Part shown: positions 26,112-34,452 of the stretch, piece after piece
How positions within the stretch are numbered: the first letter of the stretch is position 1
Layout: each line of letters starts with the position of its first letter
Source: Alphaproteobacteria bacterium
GTDB lineage: Bacteria; Pseudomonadota; Alphaproteobacteria; UBA8366; GCA-2717185
Length of the DNA stretch: 64,000 nt
Reading direction: 5' to 3'
Assembly: GCA_040905865.1 (NCBI GenBank)
Contig: JBBDQU010000048.1
Span: 1-64,000, forward strand
Translations under genes and position numbers: made by a program
Notes under the pieces: generated by a model
The model's database searches: none
What the model was told of the DNA's origin: nothing
What the model saw: only the letters and a program-made list of their open reading frames with translations

Positions 26112-27767
26112 CTAATCCGGACTGGGGTTATCGGTGCTCAGGGGGTCAAAACTCGAAGAGGACCCCGCCGCACCGCCGGAAATAATCCCGCCGAAAAAGC
26201 CGCGCACGCCCGTTGCACCGCCACCGGATTGACCGGAACCCGTTTCGGGTTCCAGCCCCGCCGCGGTTTCACAAACCTTGATATGCGCCCGCGACCCGCC
26301 GTTCCGGCAGCGTTCCATATAATAATTGACCTTTTCCGAATTATTCGCTGACCGGTATACCTTGATGGCGTAGGGCGCGATCCCGAGCGGACGGCCGAAC
26401 TTCCGGTCGGCGCTTTCAACCGTTTCCGTCGCCTTACCGGCATTGCCTGTCGCCAGTTGCATGTCCGCATAGCTGCGATAGACATGCCATGGCGCGTTGC
26501 CGGCGCCCATCGCGAGTTCCAGGTTCTCCAGCGCCTTGTCATGCGCGCCCTGCTTGAGCCGGACCTCCGAATAGGCCAGGCGCGGATAGGCGTCATTTGA
26601 AAACGCGCCGGCAACGCCCTTCCGCGCATCCTCCGCCGCGGCATTCAGATCGCCGCCGGTAAAGACCGCCCGCCGCGCGGACGCCGCCGCCCGGTACTGC
26701 GCGAACATCTGCCCGCTTTCACCGGCGTTCATCCGCGTTTCCCATGGCTCGGCGGCAAAGGCGCGACGCCGGTGCTGGCTGTGAAACTGCTTGATATAGG
26801 CCAGCACGTCCGCCTTGCGTTCGGCGGCGGGGCGATGGGTCTTCTTGTCCGCGCCGGACACCAGCGCCGAGGTCAGCCCCGCGACCGCGCCGACAATCGA
26901 TGTCGTATCGTTCGGGTTAGTGGTTGTCACCGCATCCATCAGCGAGCCGGTAACGCGCTGCTGGTACAGCCTGTCGCGTTCCGCGTCGACCGCCGCCGCG
27001 TTTGCTTCCTGCGCCTGGATGATGTCCATCACCGACGCCATGGCGCGCGGGTTGTACCCGGCCGCGACCAGCAGGTCCGTGCCCAGCAGGTCGGCTTCGT
27101 CTTCCTGGGCCACGGTCCAGGCCGGGGCTATCATGCTTTCGCTGACATTGTACAGCGCGTCGCCGACCGAGAGCGTCGCATCGACGCTTTTCTTCAAGTT
27201 CGGATCGACAAGGCCCAGCAGCATGCCGCCCGATGCATTCGCCGCCTCCAGCCCCTTGAGGAAACCATCCTGCGATTCGACCATGCTGTCGCTGGAATGA
27301 TGGTCCATCAGGATATGCGACAGTTCATGCGCCAGAAGCGCCGCGACTTCGTCCTCGTTCTTCAGGTTCCGCAGGAAGCCCAGCGCGATCAGGATTCCGC
27401 CATCGGCCAGCGCCACGGCCTGCGCGGCGTCATGCGGCGTCACATAGACCGTGACCTGGCAGGCGGGATAGGGCGAATGCCGCAGCAGCTTCGCGGCGAT
27501 GCCCTGGAGGTAGGCGGAAATTTCCTTTTCCGCGACGACGCCAAGCCCCTGCTCGACCGACGCATTCAGGTAGCTGGTCTGCCCGTTGCCGCCGCAACCG
27601 GGGCGACTGGCGGTAAGCCGGTCAAGATAGGTTGCATCCTGCGCCGGCTTCTGGTCGCCGCCCAGCGCCCCTTTCAGGTTGTCGAAAAAACCCTGTGCCG
27701 CGGCGCCCTGGCCAAAACCCAGGCATAGCGCCAATACAGCAGCGGTCTGCTTCAGTATCATTGACAT
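26112..27767 (-). CDS. Secreted M48-family metalloprotease with C-terminal TPR-like region
   Basis: The 551-residue protein starts with a signal peptide (MILKQTAAVLALCLGFGQGAAA). The zinc protease core has HELSHILMDHH (HExxH with E replaced only after the motif start: H-E-L-S-H) and the third-ligand glutamate in QEDEADLLGTDLL. The C-terminal half (~385-500) consists of helical TPR-like repeats (YSEVRLKQGAHDKALENLELAM, YADMQLATGNAGKATETVESA). This architecture matches BepA-like/YfgC periplasmic proteases involved in outer-membrane quality control. A glycine/serine-rich tail closes the protein. Its start overlaps the end of the upstream secreted protein by 10 bases, so the two are cotranscribed. 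Confidence 0.88.
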   Translation of the reverse strand: MSMILKQTAAVLALCLGFGQGAAAQGFFDNLKGALGGDQKPAQDATYLDRLTASRPGCGGNGQTSYLNASVEQGLGVVAEKEISAYLQGIAAKLLRHSPYPACQVTVYVTPHDAAQAVALADGGILIALGFLRNLKNEDEVAALLAHELSHILMDHHSSDSMVESQDGFLKGLEAANASGGMLLGLVDPNLKKSVDATLSVGDALYNVSESMIAPAWTVAQEDEADLLGTDLLVAAGYNPRAMASVMDIIQAQEANAAAVDAERDRLYQQRVTGSLMDAVTTTNPNDTTSIVGAVAGLTSALVSGADKKTHRPAAERKADVLAYIKQFHSQHRRRAFAAEPWETRMNAGESGQMFAQYRAAASARRAVFTGGDLNAAAEDARKGVAGAFSNDAYPRLAYSEVRLKQGAHDKALENLELAMGAGNAPWHVYRSYADMQLATGNAGKATETVESADRKFGRPLGIAPYAIKVYRSANNSEKVNYYMERCRNGGSRAHIKVCETAAGLEPETGSGQSGGGATGVRGFFGGIISGGAAGSSSSFDPLSTDNPSPD

Positions 27768-28129
27768 CCCTCCCCCGCGCCGCGTTTACCGTGCGCGACA
27801 ATGCTTCCCGCCATCTTCGGATCGCATGAGGTATCCACGCGTCGCTCCACGCTGGACCGCACGTCGTCGGTGATGACCCAGTATTCCGCGCCTTTGTGCG
27901 GTATCTTGAACATGCCGTTATCGGACACGGCCAGGATGGCGGCCGGAAATGCCAGTTCATCCGCCGTCAGGACCAGTGCCGGCTTGTCGTCAGTACTCGA
28001 TTTATACAGTTCCAGCTCGTCGACCTCGGCCGACAGGCCAAGGACCATGCCATCGGCCGCAACGGCCCGGATGACGAACAGGGTGATCGCGACACCGTAA
28101 AACAGGGACCGAAGCAGTCTGCGGGGCAA
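27758..28129 (-). CDS. Small secreted protein of unknown function, coupled to the M48 protease
   Basis: From a TTG start at 28129 the protein is ~123 residues: a signal peptide (MPRRLLRSLFYGVAITLFVI ending in AVAA) and a small mature domain (VDELELYKSSTDDKPALVLTADE, FKIPHKGAEYWVITDDV, RRVDTSCDPK). The TTG has a GGGAG RBS eight bases upstream; a longer frame from an ATG at 28210 places a non-hydrophobic extension before the signal peptide and seems less likely. The two cysteines near the C-terminus could form a disulphide. No family recognised. The last 10 bases overlap the M48 protease start, suggesting a functional pair. Confidence 0.6.
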   Translation of the reverse strand: MPRRLLRSLFYGVAITLFVIRAVAADGMVLGLSAEVDELELYKSSTDDKPALVLTADELAFPAAILAVSDNGMFKIPHKGAEYWVITDDVRSSVERRVDTSCDPKMAGSIVAHGKRGAGEGCQ

Positions 28130-28266
28130 TGGCGTAACTCCCTCAAAACATGGACAAGTCACGTTGAAGACGTCGGTCCCGATTATAGGGAGATTCCGTT
28201 TCCGTTGCAAAAGGCGTTACGTTTCAATTTCACGATTCCGTCATCATCATCGCCCGCTATCAGATC

Positions 28267-28325
28267 AGATCGTGTTTGACTGGAATCGCCTCTGGCGATC
28301 CAATCAAACACGTGAATCTGATGTG
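28267..28325 (+). repeat. Intergenic repeat copy 1 with internal hairpin
   Basis: This 59-bp stretch shares AGATCGTG, ATCGCCTNTGGCGATCCA and GAATNTGATGTG, in the same order and spacing, with 31379-31436 on the other side of the beta-helix gene. Within it, arms 28271-28290 and 28294-28312 form a long, nearly perfect hairpin with a 3-base loop. It may act as a terminator or be a dispersed element. Confidence 0.6.
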
Positions 28326-28351
28326 TCTTGTTGAAGACAAAGCACCTTCAC

Positions 28352-28389
28352 AGGATTAAAGGGAACCGGTCGAGGTTCCGTTTAATCCT
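28352..28389 (-). terminator. Stem-loop downstream of the beta-helix/RTX gene
   Basis: Arms AGGATTAAA-G-GGAACC (28352-28367) and GGTTCC-G-TTTAATCCT (28374-28389) pair over 16 positions with one mismatch around a 6-base loop, 24 bases beyond the gene's stop codon. No T-run follows on the minus strand, so intrinsic termination is plausible but not certain. Confidence 0.5.
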
Positions 28390-28412
28390 GATATGCCATC
28401 AGTGATATGTCC

Positions 28413-31223
28413 TCAGGCCGATTCGGCAACGGCATTCGCAAAAGCGGCATCGCGGGGGCTACCGGTGTCGTAGGCGGAATAACCGTCGCCACCGGGTACT
28501 TCATGCGCTTCGGTGTCCGCTGTCGTCGAGGCAACAGGGGAGGCTTCAGCACTGGCCGTATTGACCGTGCTTCCGGTTGAGGCGGACGACAGGTCCGATG
28601 CGGCCATATCCACAGTCCCTTCCGAGGTGACGCCGAACTGACCAGCGACGTGCAGATCGGCGCTCGTGGCGACCTGGTTACTCGTGACCACAACATCGTC
28701 GTAATGGGCGCCTCTATTGCCCCAGGAGTACAGCGCGACCGTTCCGCCCGCCAGGGACCCGCCCGTCACGGGGCCGCCGAACACGTCCTCGCCATTGCGC
28801 GACACCGTGATCCCGTCGCCGGATACGGATACCGACAGCTGCGTCTCCTCGCCGACGACAAATCCCGGACCGGCGGTCGTCGCCAGCGTCGTTTCAACCC
28901 CGTCCTTCACCTGGAACAGCGTGCTGAAGGAACGCTCATGGTCGAAATCGACCTTGTAATAGTTGTCCGTGTCCTGGAAATAAAACGCCAGTCCGATGCC
29001 GTCATTATCCGTCGAACGCATCGTCGTCTCGACGGTATAATCCTGCCAGGACTGGGCCGATGCATCGTTCCAGACCAGCATCGTGCCCTCGCGGCCGGTT
29101 CCCCTCGGAAGTTGTATGTTGTGGATGTTCGATTTCTGCACCGCCTCCTGGTCGATCACCGACCAGGATGACGGCCCCCGCACATCGCCCTGATCCATGA
29201 CCGTCCAGCCCGCCAGGTTCCCGTCGTCGAACGTTTCCGACAGCAGTTCGCCCCCACTTCCCGGCGGCGGAGTAGGCTCACTCACCGGCGGCGGCGCAGG
29301 CTCACTCACCGGCGGCGGAGCCTCACTCACCGGCGGCAAGTCATTGAGCGACGTGACCACAACATCGTCGTAATGGGCGCCTCTATTGCCCCAGGAGTAC
29401 AGCGCGACCGTTCCGCCCGCCAGGGACCCGCCCGTCACGGGGCCGCCGAACACGTCCTCGCCATTGCGCGACACCGTGATCCCGTCGCCGGATACGGATA
29501 CCGACAGCTGCGTCTCCTCGCCGACGACAAATCCCGGACCGGCGGTCGTCGCCAGCGTCGTTTCAACCCCGTCCTTCACCTGGAACAGCGTGCTGAAGGA
29601 ACGCTCATGGTCGAAATCGACCTTGTAATAGTTGTCCGTGTCCTGGAAATAAAACGCCAGTCCGATGCCGTCATTATCCGTCGAACGCATCGTCGTCTCG
29701 ACGGTATAATCCTGCCAGGACTGGGCCGATGCATCGTTCCAGACCAGCATCGTGCCCTCGCGGCCGGTTCCCCTCGGAAGTTGTATGTTGTGGATGTTCG
29801 ATTTCTGCACCGCCTCCTGGTCGATCACCGACCAGGATGACGGCCCCCGCACATCGCCCTGATCCATGACCGTCCAGCCCGCCAGGTTCCCGTCGTCGAA
29901 CGTTTCCGACAGCAGTTCGCCCCCACTCACCGGCGGCGGCGCAGGCTCACTCACCGGTGGCGGCGGAGCAGTACCGTCGAATATGAAGTCCTCTGGATGG
30001 AGTTCCGCTACAAGGATATTTGCCAGCGACAGCCGGTCACCATTGGCGAAGGCAATGGTTGTATCCGTACCGTCATCCGAGGTTACGTCGAGCAGTGACG
30101 AAAAACTCGCGACGTCGGAGCGCGCCGACAGGTCGAAACGGTCTTCGGTTCCGGCACCGGCAATAAAGCCGTAAACGGTATCGTGACCGTTATCCGCGCC
30201 GATGACGAACGTGTCGTTGCCTGCGCCGCCGACCAGAATGTCGTTACCGCCGCCACCGGAGATCGTATCGTCGCCAGCGCGTCCGTCGATCAGTTCATCC
30301 GCTGCCGTGCCGGTCAGGATATTGGCGCCCGAATCGCCGGTGATTTCGGCCTCCAGCATCTGGTTGCCGAACTGCGTCGCATTGCCGATGACCGCATTGT
30401 CGAAGCGGACCAGGATATTATCAGTGACGAAGGCTTCGTGATCCGTCGCATTGCGGACACCGTTGACGACCTTGCCCGGATCAAAATTGTTGATCAGGAT
30501 GTTGTCCTCGACGGTAATCGACCCCGGATGCTTCAGCGAAGCAGTGCCGTAGTTTATTGCGACGCGGTTCCCCGCTGTCTCGCTGTAGACCAGTGTGTTA
30601 CCGGTGATGACTCCCTCGCCCGCATTGGGCAGGTTGATCAGGTAACTCGCCGTTCCCCCGGTATCGTCGAAGGTGGAATTGGCCACTGTCGTGCTGAAGG
30701 CGCGGCTCTGGATATGGGTAACGTCGCGGGCTTCCGTGAAGGTACTGTCGGTTACCGTCAGCGATTCGACGCGGCCGATATACAGGTGATGGGTGGAGTT
30801 GGTCCCATTGCCGTTCCGGTCGAACGTGGAATTTTCGATGGCGATTTGGCTGGTCGAATTCGAGGCGGACAGGATGCCGTTCTCGTTGTTGTGAAAATAA
30901 CTGTCGCGCACCGTCAGATCGCCCGACTGCTGGCGGATTCCCGCACCGTTGCGATCTGCGACCGCCGCGCCCGAAAACTCCAGGTTCTCAATGACCGTGT
31001 CCGCGTTTGTTACCAGGATCGCCTTGCCGTTGCTGATCTCGGTGGATGCGGTCAGATGCGCCATGCCGCCGACGCCAATGATGCTGAGCGGATGATTGAT
31101 CGTCGCAAAGTCGTTCGCATAGACGCCCGCGCGGATGAAGATCGTATCGCCATCCTGACTGGCCCCGACCGCACCACTCAGCGTGGAAAACGATTCTCCC
31201 GGGCCGACCCATAGTTCTGCCAT
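28413..31223 (-). CDS. Beta-helix / RTX calcium-repeat protein with duplicated concanavalin-like domains
   Basis: The 936-residue acidic protein has no N-terminal signal peptide. Residues ~1-300 form a right-handed parallel beta-helix (DGDTIFIRAGVY, NADTVIENLEFSGA, repeated NSTFD turns). At ~305-345 are RTX nonapeptides (GRAGDDTISGGGGNDILVGGAGNDTF), which bind calcium and typify type I secretion. Then come two copies of a LamG/concanavalin-like domain (~432-624 and ~655-847; LLSETFDDGNLAGWTVMDQGDVRGP, NYYKVDFDHERSFSTLF) joined by proline-rich PPPVSEP linkers, and a Ser/Thr/Ala-rich tail. It is probably a secreted polysaccharide-binding or -cleaving protein; no catalytic residues can be assigned. 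No secretion genes are adjacent. Start ATG 31223 has a GGGGG-rich RBS. Confidence 0.85.
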   Translation of the reverse strand: MAELWVGPGESFSTLSGAVGASQDGDTIFIRAGVYANDFATINHPLSIIGVGGMAHLTASTEISNGKAILVTNADTVIENLEFSGAAVADRNGAGIRQQSGDLTVRDSYFHNNENGILSASNSTSQIAIENSTFDRNGNGTNSTHHLYIGRVESLTVTDSTFTEARDVTHIQSRAFSTTVANSTFDDTGGTASYLINLPNAGEGVITGNTLVYSETAGNRVAINYGTASLKHPGSITVEDNILINNFDPGKVVNGVRNATDHEAFVTDNILVRFDNAVIGNATQFGNQMLEAEITGDSGANILTGTAADELIDGRAGDDTISGGGGNDILVGGAGNDTFVIGADNGHDTVYGFIAGAGTEDRFDLSARSDVASFSSLLDVTSDDGTDTTIAFANGDRLSLANILVAELHPEDFIFDGTAPPPPVSEPAPPPVSGGELLSETFDDGNLAGWTVMDQGDVRGPSSWSVIDQEAVQKSNIHNIQLPRGTGREGTMLVWNDASAQSWQDYTVETTMRSTDNDGIGLAFYFQDTDNYYKVDFDHERSFSTLFQVKDGVETTLATTAGPGFVVGEETQLSVSVSGDGITVSRNGEDVFGGPVTGGSLAGGTVALYSWGNRGAHYDDVVVTSLNDLPPVSEAPPPVSEPAPPPVSEPTPPPGSGGELLSETFDDGNLAGWTVMDQGDVRGPSSWSVIDQEAVQKSNIHNIQLPRGTGREGTMLVWNDASAQSWQDYTVETTMRSTDNDGIGLAFYFQDTDNYYKVDFDHERSFSTLFQVKDGVETTLATTAGPGFVVGEETQLSVSVSGDGITVSRNGEDVFGGPVTGGSLAGGTVALYSWGNRGAHYDDVVVTSNQVATSADLHVAGQFGVTSEGTVDMAASDLSSASTGSTVNTASAEASPVASTTADTEAHEVPGGDGYSAYDTGSPRDAAFANAVAESA
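28683..29258 (-). repeat. Direct repeat copy 1 inside the beta-helix/RTX gene (C-terminal domain)
   Basis: These 576 bases match 29352-29927 with an offset of exactly 669 bp (223 codons). I saw no mismatch on reading the two copies, and the encoded domains are identical. Confidence 0.9.
29352..29927 (-). repeat. Direct repeat copy 2 inside the beta-helix/RTX gene
   Basis: This is the partner of 28683-29258, encoding the first of the two identical concanavalin-like domains. The spacer (29259-29351) encodes the proline-rich linker. Identity at the base level, including synonymous positions, implies very recent duplication or ongoing gene conversion. Confidence 0.9.
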
Positions 31224-31378
31224 GAAATTTCCCCCTTCTTATTGACAGTGCGACAGGTACCCGCATAGCCCTGCCTGTCCCCGGCGGGTACGGTGTCGCG
31301 CAGAAGGGAAAGACCCTCGGTAGAATTTATGGCGTAAATGTGGTGATTTTAGGTGCTAAGTATGTTTATGTCCCGCGC

Positions 31379-31436
31379 AGATCGTGGTTTACGGACATCG
31401 CCTGTGGCGATCCAGCAGCCATGCGAATGTGATGTG
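31379..31436 (+). repeat. Intergenic repeat copy 2, upstream of the beta-helix gene
   Basis: This 58-bp sequence is related to 28267-28325 in direct orientation, with the small palindrome ATCGCCTGTGGCGAT conserved. The longer hairpin arms of copy 1 are not conserved here. The remaining 288-base intergenic region (31224-31511) otherwise shows only an AT-richer stretch likely to hold the beta-helix gene promoter. Confidence 0.55.
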
Positions 31437-31511
31437 CTGCCGGCAATGATCGATGCGCCGTTTGCCGCGCCGCCTTATCCGGGCCCTTCCTCTCACCGGA
31501 ATACTGACAGG

Positions 31512-33143
31512 TCAGTAGCTGGAAATCGAGATTTCCTTGCTGGTGATGAATTCGAGCAACGCCGGCCGGCCGGCCTCGGTCTCGGCGATGCCTCGCCTGA
31601 TCGCGGGGACGATCTCTTCCGGCGTCGTCACCCGTTCGCCATAGCCGCCGAAGGCGCGGGCCATGGCGGCGTAGTCGCCGGAAATGTCGGTGGATCGGTA
31701 CTTGTCCGTCGAATCCTTCATGATCGGCAGTTCGATCGCCATGGAGAAATTGTTCAGCAGGATCGACAGGATCGGGATGCGCTCGCGCACCGCCGTCTCG
31801 AAATCCATGCCTGTAAAGCCGATGGCGGCGTCGCCCCAGACGTTGATGCACAGCCTGTCCGGCTTCGCCAGCTTCGCCCCCATGGCGAGGCCGAGCCCGT
31901 AGCCGAGCTGGGTCGTCTTGCCCCAGCCGATATAGGACAGCGGGGTGACCGATTCCCAGAAGGGCGACAGCTGGTCGCGCGGCGAACCCGCGTCATGGGT
32001 GATGATCGTGTTCGGCCGGTCGACCGTGTTGGCGAGATCCCACAGCACCCGGTAGGGCGACAGCGGCGCCTCGTCCGAGGTCAGCTTCGGCATCCATTCC
32101 GCGAGCCAGCCCTCCTTGATCGACGCGATCTCCGCCGCGACGGGGCCCGCATCGCGCGCCGTGCCGCCCAGCTTCTCCTTCAGCGCCGGCAGCAGCGCGT
32201 CCAGCACCAGCCCCGCATCGCCGACCAGCGCATGTTTCGACACCACGTCCTTGTCCAGGTCGGCGGGGTCCAGGGTCGAATGTACGATGGTCTTGCCCTT
32301 CGGCATGTCGACGCCGAAATTGGTCTGGGTGAAGCTGCAGCCGATGCCGAAGATCACGTCCGCCTTGTCGAGGAAGACGCGAAGCTGCTTTGAGATCGCC
32401 CGTCCGCCGGAACCCAGCGAAAGCGGGTGGTTTTCGGGAAAGGCGCTCTTGCCCCCCAGGCTGGAGGTCACGGGCGCGCCCAGCAGTTCGGCCAGCGCCT
32501 TCAACTGGTCCCAGGCTTCCGCGTAATGCACCCCCTGCCCGGCATAGATGACGAGGTTCCTGGCACTGGCCAGCACGTCGGCCACCTCCGCCACAGCGGC
32601 GGGATCCGGCCCGACCCTGGTGCGGTGCACCGGCGTGTAGTCCAGTTCGCCCTGGAATTCCTCGGCGAATACGTCGCCCGGCATCTCCACCAGCGCCGGG
32701 CCGGGCCGGCCGTTGCGGATCTGGGTGAAGGCGCGGCGCATCACGTCGGGGATCGACTGCGCGTTGATGATCGGCTCCGACGACTTGGTGACATGCTTGA
32801 AATTGAGCACCGAATTGAAGTTCGGCGACACATGCGCCAGCTTGCGAGCATAGCCCTGGGGGATGACCAGCACCGGGGCCGACTCGCCCCAGGCCTGCGC
32901 CACGCCGCCAAAGGCGTTTTCCGCCCCCGGGCCGTGCTGCATGGCGAAGACGCCCACCTTGCGCCCGCTGGACAGCCGCGCCAGCGCGTCGGCCATGTGC
33001 AGCCCGATACGTTCCTGGCGCACGATGACGGGGCGGATATCGGCCCGCGCCGCGAAGTCGATGATATGGTTGACCGGATAGGCGAACAGGATTTCGACCC
33101 CTTCGCGTTTCAGGATTTCGGCAATGACTTCTCCGGCTTTCAT
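31512..33143 (-). CDS. Thiamine-pyrophosphate-dependent enzyme, acetolactate synthase-like
   Basis: The 543-residue TPP enzyme has the N-terminal Pyr domain (EVIAEILKREGVEILFAYPVNHIIDF) with catalytic glutamate in VRQERIGLHMADALAR, a central Rossmann-like domain (VIYAGQGVHYAEAWDQLKALAELLGAPV) and the C-terminal PP domain with WGDAAIGFTGMDFETAV ... ILLNN, where GDG is GDA. Relatives include acetolactate synthase, oxalyl-CoA decarboxylase and 2-hydroxyacyl-CoA lyase; the substrate cannot be read from the sequence. It is upstream-linked on the same strand to an acyl-CoA dehydrogenase (80-base gap), which suggests a CoA-thioester or 2-oxoacid pathway. Confidence 0.85.
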   Translation of the reverse strand: MKAGEVIAEILKREGVEILFAYPVNHIIDFAARADIRPVIVRQERIGLHMADALARLSSGRKVGVFAMQHGPGAENAFGGVAQAWGESAPVLVIPQGYARKLAHVSPNFNSVLNFKHVTKSSEPIINAQSIPDVMRRAFTQIRNGRPGPALVEMPGDVFAEEFQGELDYTPVHRTRVGPDPAAVAEVADVLASARNLVIYAGQGVHYAEAWDQLKALAELLGAPVTSSLGGKSAFPENHPLSLGSGGRAISKQLRVFLDKADVIFGIGCSFTQTNFGVDMPKGKTIVHSTLDPADLDKDVVSKHALVGDAGLVLDALLPALKEKLGGTARDAGPVAAEIASIKEGWLAEWMPKLTSDEAPLSPYRVLWDLANTVDRPNTIITHDAGSPRDQLSPFWESVTPLSYIGWGKTTQLGYGLGLAMGAKLAKPDRLCINVWGDAAIGFTGMDFETAVRERIPILSILLNNFSMAIELPIMKDSTDKYRSTDISGDYAAMARAFGGYGERVTTPEEIVPAIRRGIAETEAGRPALLEFITSKEISISSY

Positions 33144-33222
33144 GCTCTGTCCCTCCCAGGCTGGCGCATTCGCGCATGTCTCTGGCGCGGTGGCGCATAT
33201 CTATGGTGGCGGAATGCTACGA

Positions 33223-34380
33223 TCATCCGTACTGCACGGCAATGCGGCCGATCTTTTCCCGCGCCACGATCAGTTTCATGATCTGCGCGGTGCCGTCGCC
33301 GATTTCCAGCCCGATCACGTCGCGCAGCCGCTGCTGGTGCGGCAGGTCGCGGGAATAGCCCGCATGGCCATGGGTCAGCAGGCATTGATGGATGATCTCC
33401 AGCGCGGTCTTCGGGCCGAGCCATTTGGCCATCGCCGCCTCGCCGGTATGGGGCTGTCCCGCGTCGCGCCGCCACAGGGTTTCGTAGCACAGCAGCCGCA
33501 CGGATTTGTAATGCGCCTCGCCCTCCGCCAGCGGGAAACTGACTCCCTGGTACTGCGCCAGCGGGCGGCCGAAGGCCTCGCGTTCCGCCACATGCGGCCA
33601 GGTTTCGTCCAGCGAGGCGCGCGCGGCGGCAAGGCATTGCAACCCGATCAGCGCGCGGCTGTAGTCGAACCCGTTCATCACCTGCCGGAACCCGCCGCCC
33701 TCCTCGCCCAGCATCATGTCCGCCGCGACCCGCACATTGTCGAAATGCAGCGCGCCGCGGCCCACCGCCTCCGAGCCCAGGTCGTCGAATCGCGTGCGGG
33801 AAACGCCCGGCGAATCGAGCGGCACGAGGAAGGCGCTGACGCCGCGCGCCCCGTCCTCCGGCGCGCCGGTGCGGGCGAAGACCACGGCAAGGTCGGCCTG
33901 GCCGGACAGGGAAATGGAGGTCTTCTCGCCGTTCAGCACATATTCGCCGCCGTCGCGTTCGGCGCGGAGCCGCAGATGGGCGGCGTCCGACCCGCCGCGC
34001 GGTTCGGTCAGCGCCAGCGCGACCAGCGTTTCCCCGGCGACGATGCGCGGGATCCATTCGCGCGCCAGCGCCGGGCGGGCATGCGCGCCGATGATCCGGC
34101 CGTTGAGCGATCCCAGCACCTGCACATAGCCGACATTCAGGTCGGCGTAACAGATCTCCTCCACCACGATGCCGATGCTCGTGCTGTCCAGCCCGAAACC
34201 GCCATATTCCTCCGGCAGGTCGCCGGCGATCAGCCCCAGCGATCCCATTTCCCGCACCAGCGCCCGGTCGATCGCGCCGTTTTCCGCGCGCGCGCGGTAG
34301 TCCGGCGCCAGTTTCTCGCGGGCGAAGCGGCGGGCGGTGTCCCGGATCGCCTGCTGTTCGTCGGTAAACCCGAACTCCAT
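33223..34380 (-). CDS. Acyl-CoA dehydrogenase
   Basis: The 385-residue flavoenzyme has the family's N-terminal helical domain (MEFGFTDEQQAIRDTARRFAREKLAP), the beta domain (ALTEPRGGSDAAHLRLRAERDGGEYVLNGEKTSIS) and the C-terminal helical domain (YSRALIGLQCLAAARASLDE, AYxQ-like AQYQGVSFPLAEGEA). At the usual catalytic position, family members have Glu in YEGT; here it is EIGDGTAQIMK, so Asp replaces Glu. Asp is known in cyclohexane-carboxyl-CoA-type dehydrogenases, so an alicyclic acyl-CoA substrate is possible. It is likely cotranscribed with the TPP enzyme and divergent from the SDR gene at 34453. Confidence 0.88.
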   Translation of the reverse strand: MEFGFTDEQQAIRDTARRFAREKLAPDYRARAENGAIDRALVREMGSLGLIAGDLPEEYGGFGLDSTSIGIVVEEICYADLNVGYVQVLGSLNGRIIGAHARPALAREWIPRIVAGETLVALALTEPRGGSDAAHLRLRAERDGGEYVLNGEKTSISLSGQADLAVVFARTGAPEDGARGVSAFLVPLDSPGVSRTRFDDLGSEAVGRGALHFDNVRVAADMMLGEEGGGFRQVMNGFDYSRALIGLQCLAAARASLDETWPHVAEREAFGRPLAQYQGVSFPLAEGEAHYKSVRLLCYETLWRRDAGQPHTGEAAMAKWLGPKTALEIIHQCLLTHGHAGYSRDLPHQQRLRDVIGLEIGDGTAQIMKLIVAREKIGRIAVQYG

Positions 34381-34452
34381 TGTCTTTCCTTCCCGGGACT
34401 GGTTGAGTAGCGGAGCATCCTAGGACTTACGACAGCACAAAGGCGATTGTTT

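Noticed and set aside
29259-29351. CRISPR-like array in the beta-helix gene
   Set aside because: The short repeats here encode proline-rich PPPVSEP linkers in frame and lack uniform spacers; no CRISPR array was seen anywhere in the window.
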